Of a DNA stretch of 64,000 nucleotides, positions 22,364-34,414 are shown one piece after another. Each line of letters starts with the position of its first letter. Position 1 is the first letter of the stretch. Under the pieces are notes generated by a model. It had not been told where the DNA came from. It searched no databases and saw nothing but the letters and a program-made list of their open reading frames with translations. Where the stretch lies: the NCBI GenBank assembly GCA_905250025.1, contig CAJNOJ010000446.1, forward strand, positions 1 to 64,000, in the 5' to 3' direction. Source of the stretch: Adineta ricciae. Lineage: Eukaryota > Rotifera > Eurotatoria > Adinetida > Adinetidae. The translations under genes and the position numbers were made by a program.

Positions 22364-24340
22364 TCGGTCGACAAACAAAAATATTTTTAGTATTAGCCCT
22401 ATCAGTATTTTCACAGAAAATCTTTTTATGAACGACTCGATCAATATTTTTATTAATTAATATCCATTGATAAATATTTCTTATTGGTTTGGGACATGTT
22501 TTATATGAACAATATTTATGTTTATTTATATTAATTAGATGTATGCGCAACAGCTAAGGTAAGGGAATATTCATATTTAATGATTTAGGTTAATTGATCT
22601 TCTTAAATGTGTACGTTAAGACGATCGATATTAGATCGAATCTACATTTGAAAATGAACAATGATAAAATTTACAGTGGATAGAAACAGGAAAATCAAGT
22701 TGATTCAAACAAAATGAAACAACAATGAGCGAATAAACTATCGAAGGAAACTCACCTCTTAACGAAAAGATGTTTCTGATTGCGAACCAATCAAAGACTA
22801 TCCCTTGTGTATCATTCGTCATGACTGGATGAATTAACAGAATATTTATTGACGCGAATTCGTTGTTTATCGGCTATGAACTAATTCTGACGGAATTGTT
22901 TATTTATATTTCGGCTTAAACGCGCGTAACGCAATGACGTTTTGGCCAGAGTGTACGTGTCTTTAAGAAACTGCTTTTTTCACCAGAATATGTACCACAT
23001 AGTCATCTGCCATTCATGAAAAAAGCAGCTCGTTTCAGTACACCGTTCGAAAGCTATGAATGAAATACATGTTGTAACACAGTGATGAAAAATAGGCAAA
23101 GTTTCGATGGTGTGACACTTCTCGACTATTTTTCTGCGAATCTATCATATATCGAAAGAGATGTATGCTTGGTGTTTTGAAGCTCACGCCTTGATATGTT
23201 CATAACTAGAACTGGTTTCTGGAATGGGCACTCTGTTCTAATTAATAGTCGATTTTAAATATTGTAACGCGATGACGGTTTCGTTACGTGATGAAGCTAA
23301 TGTTTGGGCCAAGTTTTTTTTTCGAATTTATTAGTTATACGTTCTTAACAGTATTATTAGTCTTTGATTTTAATCTCTAATGTCAACTATTGAGTATTGA
23401 TGAGTCTCAATTATTGACAATTTCCCCATAAAATAGTTATTAATATAGCCTAATTTTCACGAGGATTATTATGGAAAACTATGTTTACTAAGTATCATAA
23501 CCTATTTTTCCGCCTAGATACATGAAAAAAAAACAGGGAAAAGCACCAGCTTTATTTAATAGAAAAGCTATACGTTTTCGGACTATTACACTCATGGACA
23601 GACCGAGATCTCGGTCTCGGTACATCTCTACTTGTTACCCACTGGGTATTGGCCACATTTACTCAAATTCCTCCGGATTTTGGATATGCAGTGTCGATTT
23701 TTAAGCCGGACCCGTAGTAATGGTATTACGACATCACTCAAATTGAAAGATTTTGATCGTGGATTATTATTAGAACAATGTATGTAGCACTATGAGTCTA
23801 TGATGGTGCGAATATGCGGTTACCTTTTTCGTGATTATCAACAATTGCGATCTTTTCTTCGCAGTTTGACCGCAGTCGAGAACATAGGCACAATGAAAAG
23901 AAAAACTAATGTTCTTTGTTCTTTGTCAAAAAAAAATAAACGTTGAACTCGTATCTCTTCGCTATGACAAAATAACAGTGGAGAATCCATTTCCATTCTG
24001 TTCTCGTTGCCGAGAAACAATAAATAAATTATATCTTGTGTAACACTATTTCAGTTTTTTTTTTCATTTAAATACAGGAAAAGAATACGACAAAGTGGTG
24101 TCAAATTCAAATAAGCTTTTTTTCTTCTCTTCGCACTTTAAAATTGTCACAAAGAAAAAATATATCATTCATTTGTTTTCTTACTGTGTCCCAAGTAGCA
24201 AGTGTAACAGTTTCTTTGCTGATGCTCGCCGTTTGCTCATGACTTTACAACTAATTAAAGAACAAAATCGTGTAAAAAGTGTATGTGGTCCATACTCGAT
24301 CACTAGTTATATCGAAAAACAAATTTCATTTCATTTCTAG
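22364..24340. other. gene-poor stretch with decayed repeats; may hold 5' TRPM exon
   Basis: GTAACGC(A/G)ATGACG occurs twice in direct orientation (about 22927 and 23266). A 12-bp perfect inverted repeat (CTGCTTTTTTCA) pairs around a ~45-bp loop near 22970-23030. A short palindromic GAGATCTC lies near 23607. The segment at 24181-24340, open on the plus strand, ends in a splice-site-like tag and may be a first exon of the TRPM gene; it carries CVPSSKC and VCGPYS, loosely like the N-terminal Cys region of TRPM proteins. Confidence 0.35.
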
Positions 24341-27300
24341 ATCATCGAGAAGCTCAATCTTCAGCTTTCAGATGGTTCTACGTAAGTTAGTCGTCGTTTC
24401 TTGAATAAGTATATCTTTTAAATGAACGTTAGTAAAATGCCTGCTGATTTTGGTTTTCTCAAATTTGATGTTCGTAGTGACAACTGTACAAACAATCGTT
24501 TATCACAGGTGAAAGATTTTGGATTCTCTGAGAAACAAACATTCAGTTCTCTGTAGTTCATTCATGTTGACAAAACAACAACAAATGAATCAGTAGCTGA
24601 ATTCATCATTCGTGCCTATCGACTTCCTATTCCTGATCTGATTTTATCAATTCAAACTGATGGAGTTAATATCACTAATGAAAAGACTAAAAGTATGATT
24701 CATCGAGGAATAGCTGCAACGGCGAAAATAATAAGTGAAAATCAAGTTAAAATATATTTTGAGCTTATTTTCGATGTTTAGACACTTGGGTGATGACAAA
24801 TGGAAGTAATCAAGATATTATCAGACTCATTGGAAGTGCATTACAAAATGAAACGGTTGAAAATGATATTCCCTGTATTGGATTCACTAGTTGGAAACAT
24901 CTTTCAAATCAGAAAGAAACTCTTCGACGTGTAATCATGATTATGAATAGAGGAAACTGAATGAACTTTCTTTCTCTTGTTTTAGATGAATACTTGTCAT
25001 TCCAAGACAGTAGTAGATTCGGTTAATTGTGAACTAGAACCGAATCATACTCATTTCATTCTTTTCAGTGATGAATTATATGATTTAGAAAAGATTCCAT
25101 TGAGACGTCAAATGATTGAACGACAATTAAGTCGAACATTGTTGCACAGTCAAATCAACGATGATCATCATCAGTCGAAGAATGGTAAAAATGATATTTA
25201 AATCTAAAATCTTTTTCAGTTCTTACTTGAGTAGTATTTCGTCAAAGTATTCCGATTGTTATGTTATTACTTGGTGGCCACTTAACGACGCTCATCACTC
25301 TATGTGAAGGTCTCAAGAATGAAACACCAATCGTTACTGTTCTTGTAAACACAAGCTCTTTCATAGAATATCAAAACATCTTTTCCTATTTTAGGGCACC
25401 GGCTATCTTGCAGATATTATTGCAAGATTATGTTTAGATCTTCGTTCTTATGATGAACTGATGAAGACACTCTGGAATGATCGAACAGATTTGAAAGAAA
25501 AATTAAAAGAGAAAAGGAATAAAGATATTCAAGAGTGTCGAATTCAAATAGAACGATTGATCAATCCAACAGAAAATGTTTTCGAACAGAAAAACATAAC
25601 AATTCAAAATTGTTTAGAAATCATCATCAAAATGCAAAAATTGATTGTTGTCTTTGATGGAATTGGACGTCTTGATAATCTCGAAGATGCCATTGCTGAT
25701 GCTTTGAGAAATGAAATCTATTTTCAACGTGATAGTGGAACAAAAGTCAAAGATGGATATGATCCACGAGCAGAAGAATTAAAATGGTGTTTGGTAAAAT
25801 ATTCTCTTTGACTTGCATTTGATAAACTTTGTTAAATATTTTAGATTTGGAATAAAGAAGCACATGGAGAACTGGAAATTTTGATCAATTTTGAAGATGA
25901 GAATACGGCGTTCGTGGAAACAAAACGACGTTGGGTAAGGTTTATCTTTAGTTCTAGTTTTTGATGATTATTCAATAAAATTGCTCACAGATAAATAAAT
26001 TAGGACAAGCAGCACTTTTCGAAGCTTTATGTCGAAATAACATTCACTTCGTCGATCTATTGATGGACAATGGAGCATCTGTAGAAACATTCAGTGTCAA
26101 TGAATTCAAGATTATTTGTGAGAAAACACTGGTAATAACAATTAAATACAAAGATTTACGGAGTATCGAATGTCTCTTTCAGAATAAATATGCTTTAAAT
26201 CTTGATTTGACTAAATCCTCTATTTATGCAACGAATGATTCAGACAAGTTCATTGAAGAAATCTACAAAGCGTATCTTTGGCAATATTTGGAACATTATG
26301 TATGTTTAGTAAAGAACAAGATGAAACACATTGATTTGCTTTTCATTGATTTATCGAAGGTAAAAGAAGAAAATAGCAGAGAAAAAAAATCAACAATACA
26401 ACAACTGATTTATTGGAATAATAAGCATCAGTTTCATTCAACGAATATCACGAATATTTTGTTTAACCAACATAAAACTGAAGCACTTTATCTTTGGTTA
26501 TTGTTTATGAAAAGACCTGAAATGGCAAAATGTCTGTGTTCAAAACTTCAAGTAAAAGAAAACAATCTCATTGATCTCTTTTTCTTTTATGTTTGTTTCT
26601 TGGTCAATCAGAATCAAACAGTAGCAACACTTTTAGCAGCTGCAATTTATTTCAAAGCAGCAAAGAATAATATACAAAATCGTCCTGCATTAATCAAATT
26701 GGGAAAGTTAGTAGATCGAATTTTCTTCGATATATTAAATTTATTTCGTTAATTCTAAAAGAGAATTTGATCGTCATGCAAAGAATCTCATTGATGAATG
26801 TTTTTCTCAAGATAAGAGTCTTGCTCATAAATTAATTCATTGCAAAGCTCCAGCATTTTATCATTGTACTCCGCTGGACATTGCTCGACGTGCTGATTGT
26901 CGACGTTTTCTCGCCAGTGATACTGTTCAAAGACATGTTGATCAAAAATGGTATCATCATTTCGATACTCATCAACGATTTTTAAATATGCCAATCTATG
27001 TTTGGGTTTGTTCAAATTTTATTTACCATATAAAGAAGCTCTCTCTCTCTCTCTCTGCATTCAGGTTTGCATTTTATCGTTACTTTTACCTCTTATACCC
27101 ATTGGAGCTGTATTGTTTCCTTCTCTGTACAAGAAATCTTCTGTAAATAAACAGAAAAACAAATATTTCAATCGATTTCGTTCACCAGTGGTTTATCAAT
27201 GGACGTTCGTGGAAGTTTCTCGTCTATATTTGATTATTAGTTCGTTTGTTTTCTAGATCAGCAGATGATAGTGGAGAGAAACGATATTGCGCACAAATGG

Positions 27301-29372
27301 TCATTTGGTTTCGTGAAATATGGCGTCGAATATTGTATTTCTACGAAGCTCCAGTAGTGCGCTTTTATTATCATGCTGTGAGGATTATTTAATATGCATT
27401 GATTAAAGATAACGAGATTTGGATTTAGATATTCTTCTTCGTATTTCTGACTTTATTCAGTTACGTTCTTTTGGTTGATTATTTTCCTTTAAATAATTAT
27501 GGTGGAACACGTTCGGGTTTTCGCCGTTTAAAAATTCCAATTTCAGAAATTCTTTTACATATTTCTATTTGGACTTTAATTATCGATGCGTCCTATGAGG
27601 TCAGTTAGTTCTATCAATTGAGAAACAAATTTTCTTCATTTTTATTCGTACCGTTAGTTAACATCACGAGCACAATTACATTACGATTATGTTGTCAGCA
27701 GTTGGAATTTGGAAGATGTAGCAGCCGTTGTTTGTTATTTGATCGGATTTATTGCGCGATTTTTTATGAATGAATCCGCTTTTATCGTCTCAAAGTAAGA
27801 TTTATTTTCAAATGAAGATTTATATTCATTGCTATGTTATTTGTCTCAAAAAGAGTATTCATGTCCGTTGATTTAATTCTTTGGTCGATTCGACTTCTTC
27901 ATCTGTTTTCTGCCTACGAATCTTTGGGTCCTAAACTAATGATGATTTCGAGAATGGTGAGCGTTGTTTTATGAAGAAAATCCATTTTATCATTTGTTGT
28001 AGATTAAAGATGCATTTCTGATCTTCGTTTTCTTCATTCTGATTCTGCTGCTTGCCTTTTCGGTCACTTCTTGGTCTCTTTTATCAACCAATACTCAAGT
28101 GAATTGGATCTATGGAGACGATGGTTCGTTATTCAATGTTACTGTACTCAATGGCGGAAGTGGCCTTTGGACATGGCAATTACTTCGAGATGTTTTAAAT
28201 TGGGGTATATGGAAAGTATTTGGACAAATCGATGAACCTTTCAATAATCTTGTCAGCGGTAAAAAAATATTTGTTTCCACTGTTTTTCTTTGGAAAACGA
28301 AGAAATTCCATTTTAGATAATGATGTCTATGGAACAGTTGTTTTTCTATTTGCAATTATCTTTGTGGTGATATCAAATGTTCTTCTGATGAACGTTCTCG
28401 TTGCCATGTTTAAGTACGACTGAATAATTTGAATAGTTTTATTTGAAAGTGATTTTAGTGTGACAATTCAACGAGTTCTCGATCGATCACATCGAATTTG
28501 GAGACATCAGAGATTTTTACTTGTTTATGAATACAGTCAAAGACCTGTTTTACCTGCACCATTGAGTGTCTTCTATTATATTTTTCAATTGTTCACATCT
28601 CTTTGCGGATGTTATCGACGGAAATGTTTATGCAGATCAACACGAGTCGATCGAATTCAAGGTAAGAGAAATGAAAGATTTTCGAAGAAAGATCTTCGAT
28701 ATTTTAGATGAATCATCGGAATTTAGTACTTCCGATACCTCATATGAGATCAATTATGAAAAAGAAATTGGAGAAATCTATTGGAAACGTTGTGGATTTG
28801 TCGTCGAAGAAGGAGAAGAACAGAACAATATTCTCATTGGAAAAGTTTTAGAGAAAAAGTATCGAAATAACAAATAAACTTAGTTTAAATCTCTTCTTTC
28901 TTAGAATTGATAAACTCAATGATGGAATTAATCGAATACTTCAAAAATATTCTTTACAAAAACCAGATATTCAAATATTTAAAGTAAAATTATCTATAAG
29001 AAAAACACAAATTTCTCTTAATCAGATTTGTAGAGTGATATTGAATCTTCTACACCTCCTCCATCGCCATCATCGTCTGAACTGACAACTCTGATTGTTT
29101 CTTCTCAAGAAAGAAACAATCAACACATACGAAGAACCAAAGTGAATATCATACGATTGGTAGAATGTGACAAATCCCATTCAACACCAACTTCTGAGTA
29201 TAATTATTGTTGATCAAATTAATTTCTCTTTTGTAATTCATACTGATTTCTAGAATTATCAATATCAATGTTTTACCTGCTCGAAAGGCTCAGTCAACTA
29301 CAGGATTATCGATCATCAATAGATCACGCGTTTCATAAATCTAATTCAATTAATGCTATTCGAATATTTTAA
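24341..29372 (+). CDS. TRPM-like cation channel, multi-exon (copy A)
   Basis: A channel of the melastatin TRP family, a tetrameric Ca2+/monovalent cation channel of the plasma membrane. At least 15 exons are separated by introns of about 46-60 bp; examples are 24382-24432, 24509-24556, 24735-24781, 26707-26761. The order is: cytosolic TRPM homology/nucleotide-sensing region (DLILSIQTDGVNI, TWVMTNGSNQ, NHTHFILFSDE, IPIVMLLLGG, GTGYLADIIARL); ankyrin-like helices (AALFEALCRNNIHFVDLLMDNG); membrane segments from about 27065; pore region LRDVLNWGIWKVFGQIDEPF at 28165-28240; last helix VISNVLLMNVLVAMF; TRP-box helix RSHRIWRHQRFLLVYEY; and a short coiled-coil tail ending at TAA 29370-29372. No NUDT9 or kinase domain is attached, unlike TRPM2/6/7. 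The true first exon is uncertain. Regulation and ligand are unknown. Confidence 0.85.
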
Positions 29373-30387
29373 TTCATATTGATAAAAAATGAACATTAAC
29401 GCACGCGTTTGCATTCGACAAAGATAAAAATCGATTATATATTGAGAGGTGGCTAAGCATGAGTGATCCACTAGAGCGAGATTGGCCAACGGCTAGATAT
29501 TTATATGACGAGAATAAGGCCGAAAATAAGAACTGAAAGAATTAGATAGTTTGAATGATTTGTACGAAAACCTAATTGGTGTTGTTCGAAGAACGAGATC
29601 ACTCGAGTATTGGTGAGTAAAAGTAGAAAGAAGAACACAATCTGTGTTCCAGATCACACTATCAGGTGAAGCTACAATATCTCTGATGAGAAACTGATTG
29701 ACTTTAAAGTACACGTTTGGAACAACTACATCAAACTGGAAAATTTCTAAAAAGGGTTTGACGAACGCTCTTCGATGAAAATACCAGTAGCACGCGCAGT
29801 GCCTTACTTGTGATTATGCGAACAAGATACGTTCCATAAAGACATTAATCAATTGTATTTGAGAAGTTGTTGATGCATACGACTAACATTAATCACTGAC
29901 ACCGTTTCATCAACATCGTCGTATGTGATGCACAGTTAGTTTCGACGATGAAGACAAATATTTTTCGTATCATTCGAGCTAACGAATTTATTTAACTTCA
30001 TTTGGAAAAATTCGATTTAGAGTTTTGTTTCCTATATAGAAAAAAATTAAGATGTAGGTAAAATTTTCTCCAAAATTTGCCCCGTGAATAAAAACATCAT
30101 TTCATCGGATAATTTACAATGGATAGAGACATAACATCTAATACAGAGAAAAATGTTTCTATAAGATTCTAAATCAAACATTGCTCAATGAATATGTCAT
30201 TCAGGAATTCATGAATTGTCGGTAGAGGAACGGAACAACTGCTGGATCAATTCTTTTCTTCGTTCGATTGTCGATCGTCATGACTTTCATTTCTTACGTA
30301 TAGTTAATTGAGACAACAGATATATTGATTCGACGAAGAAATCATTTCAAAAGATCTCTTTTATTAATGTTTCCTTTCTAATATTCC
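29373..30387. other. non-coding repeat-rich region shared with 38.2-39.75 kb
   Basis: Downstream of TRPM copy A. Much of it (29400-29760, 29790-29950, 30004-30160) recurs near-identically after TRPM copy B, with extra segments in copy B at about 38590-38780 and 39000-39590. It contains a fragment of the MITE family at about 30055-30110. No gene is seen. Confidence 0.6.
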
Positions 30388-30684
30388 TTGTTTTTAACAA
30401 TTTCATCTCACATCATTCTCATTGGCTTTTTTCTCTTCCATACAAAACAAAGTCACCCTATTTATTCCTGTTCTGTTGATTACAAAGAAACAGCAGAAAA
30501 AAACAATCAATGCAACGTCATTATCATGGGTCAAAATAGGAATTTACCAACTAAAATTTGTTTTCTTCGTTGCTTTCATATTTATTTATTTCAATGTCAA
30601 TTCTCTGAAACAAACATTTATTGTGACGCTCTGACAAACGAGTCAAATACTTCCGTCCAGCATTGGTCTTGTGTTAATGGATGA
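30388..30684 (+). CDS. uncertain small Cys-rich secreted-like frame without ATG
   Basis: A 98-codon open frame whose first ~20 residues are hydrophobic (ILIGFFLF) and whose remainder has eight Cys in a pattern loosely like a PAN/apple or other small disulfide domain (CFLRCFHIYLFQC, NIYCDAL). No in-frame ATG lies before 30526, and an upstream ATG at 30368 is out of frame. It is therefore either a decayed gene, an exon of a spliced gene, or chance. It ends overlapping the start of the F-box gene. Confidence 0.25.
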   Translation: MFLTISSHIILIGFFLFHTKQSHPIYSCSVDYKETAEKNNQCNVIIMGQNRNLPTKICFLRCFHIYLFQCQFSETNIYCDALTNESNTSVQHWSCVNG

Positions 30685-31741
30685 GATGAAGATAAAACGT
30701 TTCAAAACTTTATCACTCGCCGTGAAAAACAATTTTACATTGTTACCAAATGAACTTCTTCTGAATATATTCGAATATCTTTCATCATGGGATCTTGTTC
30801 GTGCATTTGATCAACATTCTTTACAATTTGGTCCACCTGTAACATATTGTCTTGTTAAACGAGGAATGGATTTGTCAAATATTCAATCCTCTGATGTTCA
30901 TTTACTTCCATCGTGTTTATCATTTATCAAAAAACAATATTTAAATATTTGTGTTAATGAACAACGACTTTGTCTTTTATTAACTTATGTTCCAATGCCA
31001 AGAACTCTTATTTGTTTCCTCGATATGTCATTAGAAAAATCTTTCTTTTTTCAAATGTTACCAGCATCACTTTCATGTCAAAAATTAATTCTTCAATGTA
31101 AATCCACTTGCCAACGATGCATAAATATTGATGAAATTTTATTATTATTATCAACATCTGTTCAAACACTTTTTCTCGTTGATATCCTTTGTATTGTTAA
31201 TCAACAAAGATTATCACAAATTTCTTGTATTTTTTCTATTCAACATCTTCAATGTACATTAGAAACTGAAGATGATCTTTGTGAAATATTGAAATTAATA
31301 CCTTCGATAATCTTTATTGATATCAAATTATTATTCGATAAATCATCTCAATCTTATGAAAGATTATCATTACCACGAAATTATCGAATTGAATATCCTC
31401 GTGAAAGTTTAATTAATTTAAATCGATTTCCTTCTTATACAAAGATGTACGATCAAACACTTTATTCTCTTCCTTGGTTTTCGAATAATTCTTCATTAAC
31501 TCTTCATTCATGTCGAGCAATAAATTATCAAGAAAGTTTTTCCAATTCCTTACCTATGATTCATCAATTAACTATCCAATGTTCATTTGAACCCTGGTTA
31601 TTGGATTTCGTCATATTTCTTCGTCAAACATTTCCAAATCTACAAACTCTTCGTACAATTCAAAGTAGTGATAACAGACGTCGCATAGTGACAATTATCA
31701 CAACTACAGATAGAAAATTAGGACGATGCACTATGTATTAA
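30677..31741 (+). CDS. F-box protein
   Basis: A 354-residue intronless protein. After ~22 residues comes an F-box, LLPNELLLNIFEYLSSWDLVRAF, the ~40-residue helical motif that binds SKP1 in SCF ubiquitin ligases. The remainder is Leu-rich with LRR-like spacing (for example HQLTIQCSF and FPNLQTLRTI), likely the substrate-binding part. ATG 30677 is used because an upstream GTG is unlikely as a start. It is convergent with the ART-TPR gene: only 108 bp separate the two stop codons, so their 3' ends may overlap. Such lineage-specific F-box genes are abundant in rotifers; the substrate is unknown. Confidence 0.75.
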   Translation: MDEMKIKRFKTLSLAVKNNFTLLPNELLLNIFEYLSSWDLVRAFDQHSLQFGPPVTYCLVKRGMDLSNIQSSDVHLLPSCLSFIKKQYLNICVNEQRLCLLLTYVPMPRTLICFLDMSLEKSFFFQMLPASLSCQKLILQCKSTCQRCINIDEILLLLSTSVQTLFLVDILCIVNQQRLSQISCIFSIQHLQCTLETEDDLCEILKLIPSIIFIDIKLLFDKSSQSYERLSLPRNYRIEYPRESLINLNRFPSYTKMYDQTLYSLPWFSNNSSLTLHSCRAINYQESFSNSLPMIHQLTIQCSFEPWLLDFVIFLRQTFPNLQTLRTIQSSDNRRRIVTIITTTDRKLGRCTMY

Positions 31742-31849
31742 TTTGATTTTAACTAATGTCGAATTGATGATTTATTCAATGATGAAATATCTTAGATTAC
31801 AGAGATTCTCAACAAATATTTCAATTTGAGTTTATTTATTTATAAAAAT

Positions 31850-34413
31850 CTAATAAATCGAAGGAATGATCAATCGACGAATTTGATCTTGAAGAGATTT
31901 TGTTAAATGAAGATTTTCTGGATAAGTTCTTCGGTAGAAATTCAAAGCATTGAGATAAAATTGTTGTGCTCGGTTGAGATTCTTTTGTTTGAAATAAATT
32001 TCTGCCATAATTTCATTTATTTGACCTAATTGAAAATAATCATTCGAATTCTTTCGATATTTATAATTAATTAATTGATGATAATAAAATAAAGCTTTAT
32101 TGAACTGTTGTTCTTGTAAATAAACATTTGCGAGAATTTGATAAATTTCTTCATAAGAAAATTCTTTGGAAAATTTTTGTTGGATTTGTTTATTTAATAA
32201 TTTGGAAAAATACGAAATTGTTCGATGAAAATCGAATGAATTTGTTTGTTTTGGATTGATTAAGAACTGATAAAAGAAATCTTTTTTGAGAAAAATTTGT
32301 CCGATGAATTGAAAAATCTTTTGAATCGATGAATTTTTGAAAGATTTATGAATGAAAAGACAATCGAGAGAAAGATTGAAATAGATTAATGATTTGTTAT
32401 AAGAAGCTTCTTTGAAATAAATTTTTCCAATAAGATAATAAAGATTTGCGAGTGATAAATCATTGGGTAATCGATTTCGTAATTTTTCATTTAATAATTT
32501 CTGAAGATAAAACAATGCTTGATGAAGATTTTCTTTTTCTAAACAAATCTTTGCTAAAATTTGTAAAATTTTCTTCTTTGACGAAGATTTGTCTTGAAAA
32601 TAATTATAAACTTGATCTAAATGTCGTTGTTGAAAATGTTTCTTTTCAATCAATTCGGATCGATTCTCCGATGTGGAGAAATCTTCATCAAATTCCAAGT
32701 TTTGTTTGAAAGATGATTTTTTCAAATAAATTTTTCCAATTGAACGATAAATTTGTTGAATTTTTGATTTATCCGTTGGTTTCTTTTTCAAATAACAATC
32801 AAGTAAACGATTATAATAATTTAATGATTCTTCGAAGAGATTTTTTTCAAAATAAATTTCTGCAAGGATTTTATATGTTGAAACAAATGAAAAATCTTCA
32901 TGAAATTTTGTTTGAAGTTCATTTTGAAGAAATTCAAAAAAAAACTTCAAACATTGATCAAAATCACCTTTGTCGAAATAAACATCACCAAGAGATTTAT
33001 ATGAATAACTTAATGATGGATCACCGAATTCTTTTCGACTTAATTCACTTTGATGTGCTCGATGAAAATAAATTAAAGCTTCATCATAATTTTGAGTTTG
33101 TCGATATAAATTCGCCAAATTGAGATATTGTAAAAGAACAGACGGATGATTCCATGAAAGTGTTTTCAATTGATTTTCAAGTGATTGTTTATAAAACGAT
33201 AAAGCTTCATCAAATTGACCTTGTTTTAAATAGAAATGAGCATAATTTCGAAATGTTTCTGTAAAATCTGAATGATTATTTGGAAGAGATTCGATTTGTA
33301 ATTGAAAAGCTTTATCAAGAAATTCTTTTGTTTTGTTTTCTTCATTCATTTGTAAATACATAAGAGCAAGTGCATTGTACGTATATCCTAAATCAGGATG
33401 ATCTTTTCCGAGGTTTTTCTTTTGAATTTCAATTGCTTTTTCAAACATTTCTGATGCTTTGTCAATTTCATTAATCTTTGTATAAACTTGTCCAATTTGA
33501 AGAAAAGTATTTGCAATCAATGCGTGTGATGAAGATGAATATGATTGAAGTGTTTTGTCATAATATAAAAGAGAAAGATGATAATTTTCTAAATGAAAAT
33601 GAAGTTTTGCTAAACCAGAATATGTGATTGATGAATTATTCTTTTTGCTTTCTAAAGCTTTTTCATAATATTGAAATGCAAGAAGAATTTGATCTTGTTG
33701 AAAATAAATCAATGCTAAATCATTATAACATGTTGAAATCAATGAATGTTCATCTTCTTTTGCAATATTTAATAGATAATTTAATGATTGATTTAAATTT
33801 TCAATTGAACTATGAAAATCTCCTTTGATTTGATTAATTTGAGAAAGACCATGATAACAAAATGCTAAATCTATTGGATTATCGATAAGATTCGATCGAA
33901 TTAATCGTTGATAATGTTTTTCTGCTTGTTCATATTTCATCATTTGAATAAAATAATTTCCAAATGCGATTAATTGATTTTGTCCTTCTAATTCATGTTC
34001 AATATTCAATATGAAATCTTTCAAATCATCATCATTTTTCGAACATAATGTTAAACAAACAATCCAAAGTTGAAGTTCTTTATCAAAAAAGATTTCATCA
34101 AGACGAAATATTGAACCAAACATGAAAAGAATTTCTTCTTCATCGGGAAAGGCACTTAAACGTCGAATATCTGCAAACGGTTTCGATTGATTATTTAAAT
34201 CAACATTAATTTCTAAAAAATACGGATGTTAAGTTTTCATTGATGATTTTTCGATTTTGTGCAAATTGTAAAGCTTTTGTTCGATTTCTACTTGTGGATA
34301 AAAATGAATTCATTGAAATTAATTCACCTTGAGTTGTTTTTAATCGATTTAATTCATCGATACTAATCAATTGTCCCCGATAAACTTGAATAAATGAATA
34401 TTTTTGTTCTTTT
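31850..34413 (-). CDS. ADP-ribosyltransferase-TPR fusion protein, 5' end lost at n
   Basis: A minus-strand gene truncated at its 5' end by the n at 34414. The visible N-terminal part is the second half of an ART domain: VYRGQLIS (NAD-binding Arg), MNSFLSTSRNR (Ser-Thr-Ser motif) and SAFPDEEEILFMFG (E-x-E catalytic region). A one-base shift in a run of six T/A at about 34213-34218 separates these motifs, probably an indel error or recent mutation. From about 34000 down to 31850 the protein is tetratricopeptide repeats of kinesin-light-chain type, each ~42 residues with A-x-x-Y/F-x-x-A/S-L cores: at least twelve, the C-terminal half more diverged and Lys/Asn-rich. ART-TPR fusions are characteristic of bdelloid rotifers; the TPRs probably select protein partners for modification. 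Confidence 0.82.
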
Positions 34414-34414
34414 N

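Noticed and set aside
26701-26770. A frame change conserved in both TRPM copies (26752 and 35555 areas), suggesting +1 frameshifting or a 14-nt micro-intron.
   Set aside because: A normal 55-nt GT-AG intron (26707-26761) joins KLGK to EFDRHAKN in frame and fits the alignment with other TRPM proteins, so no unusual decoding is needed.
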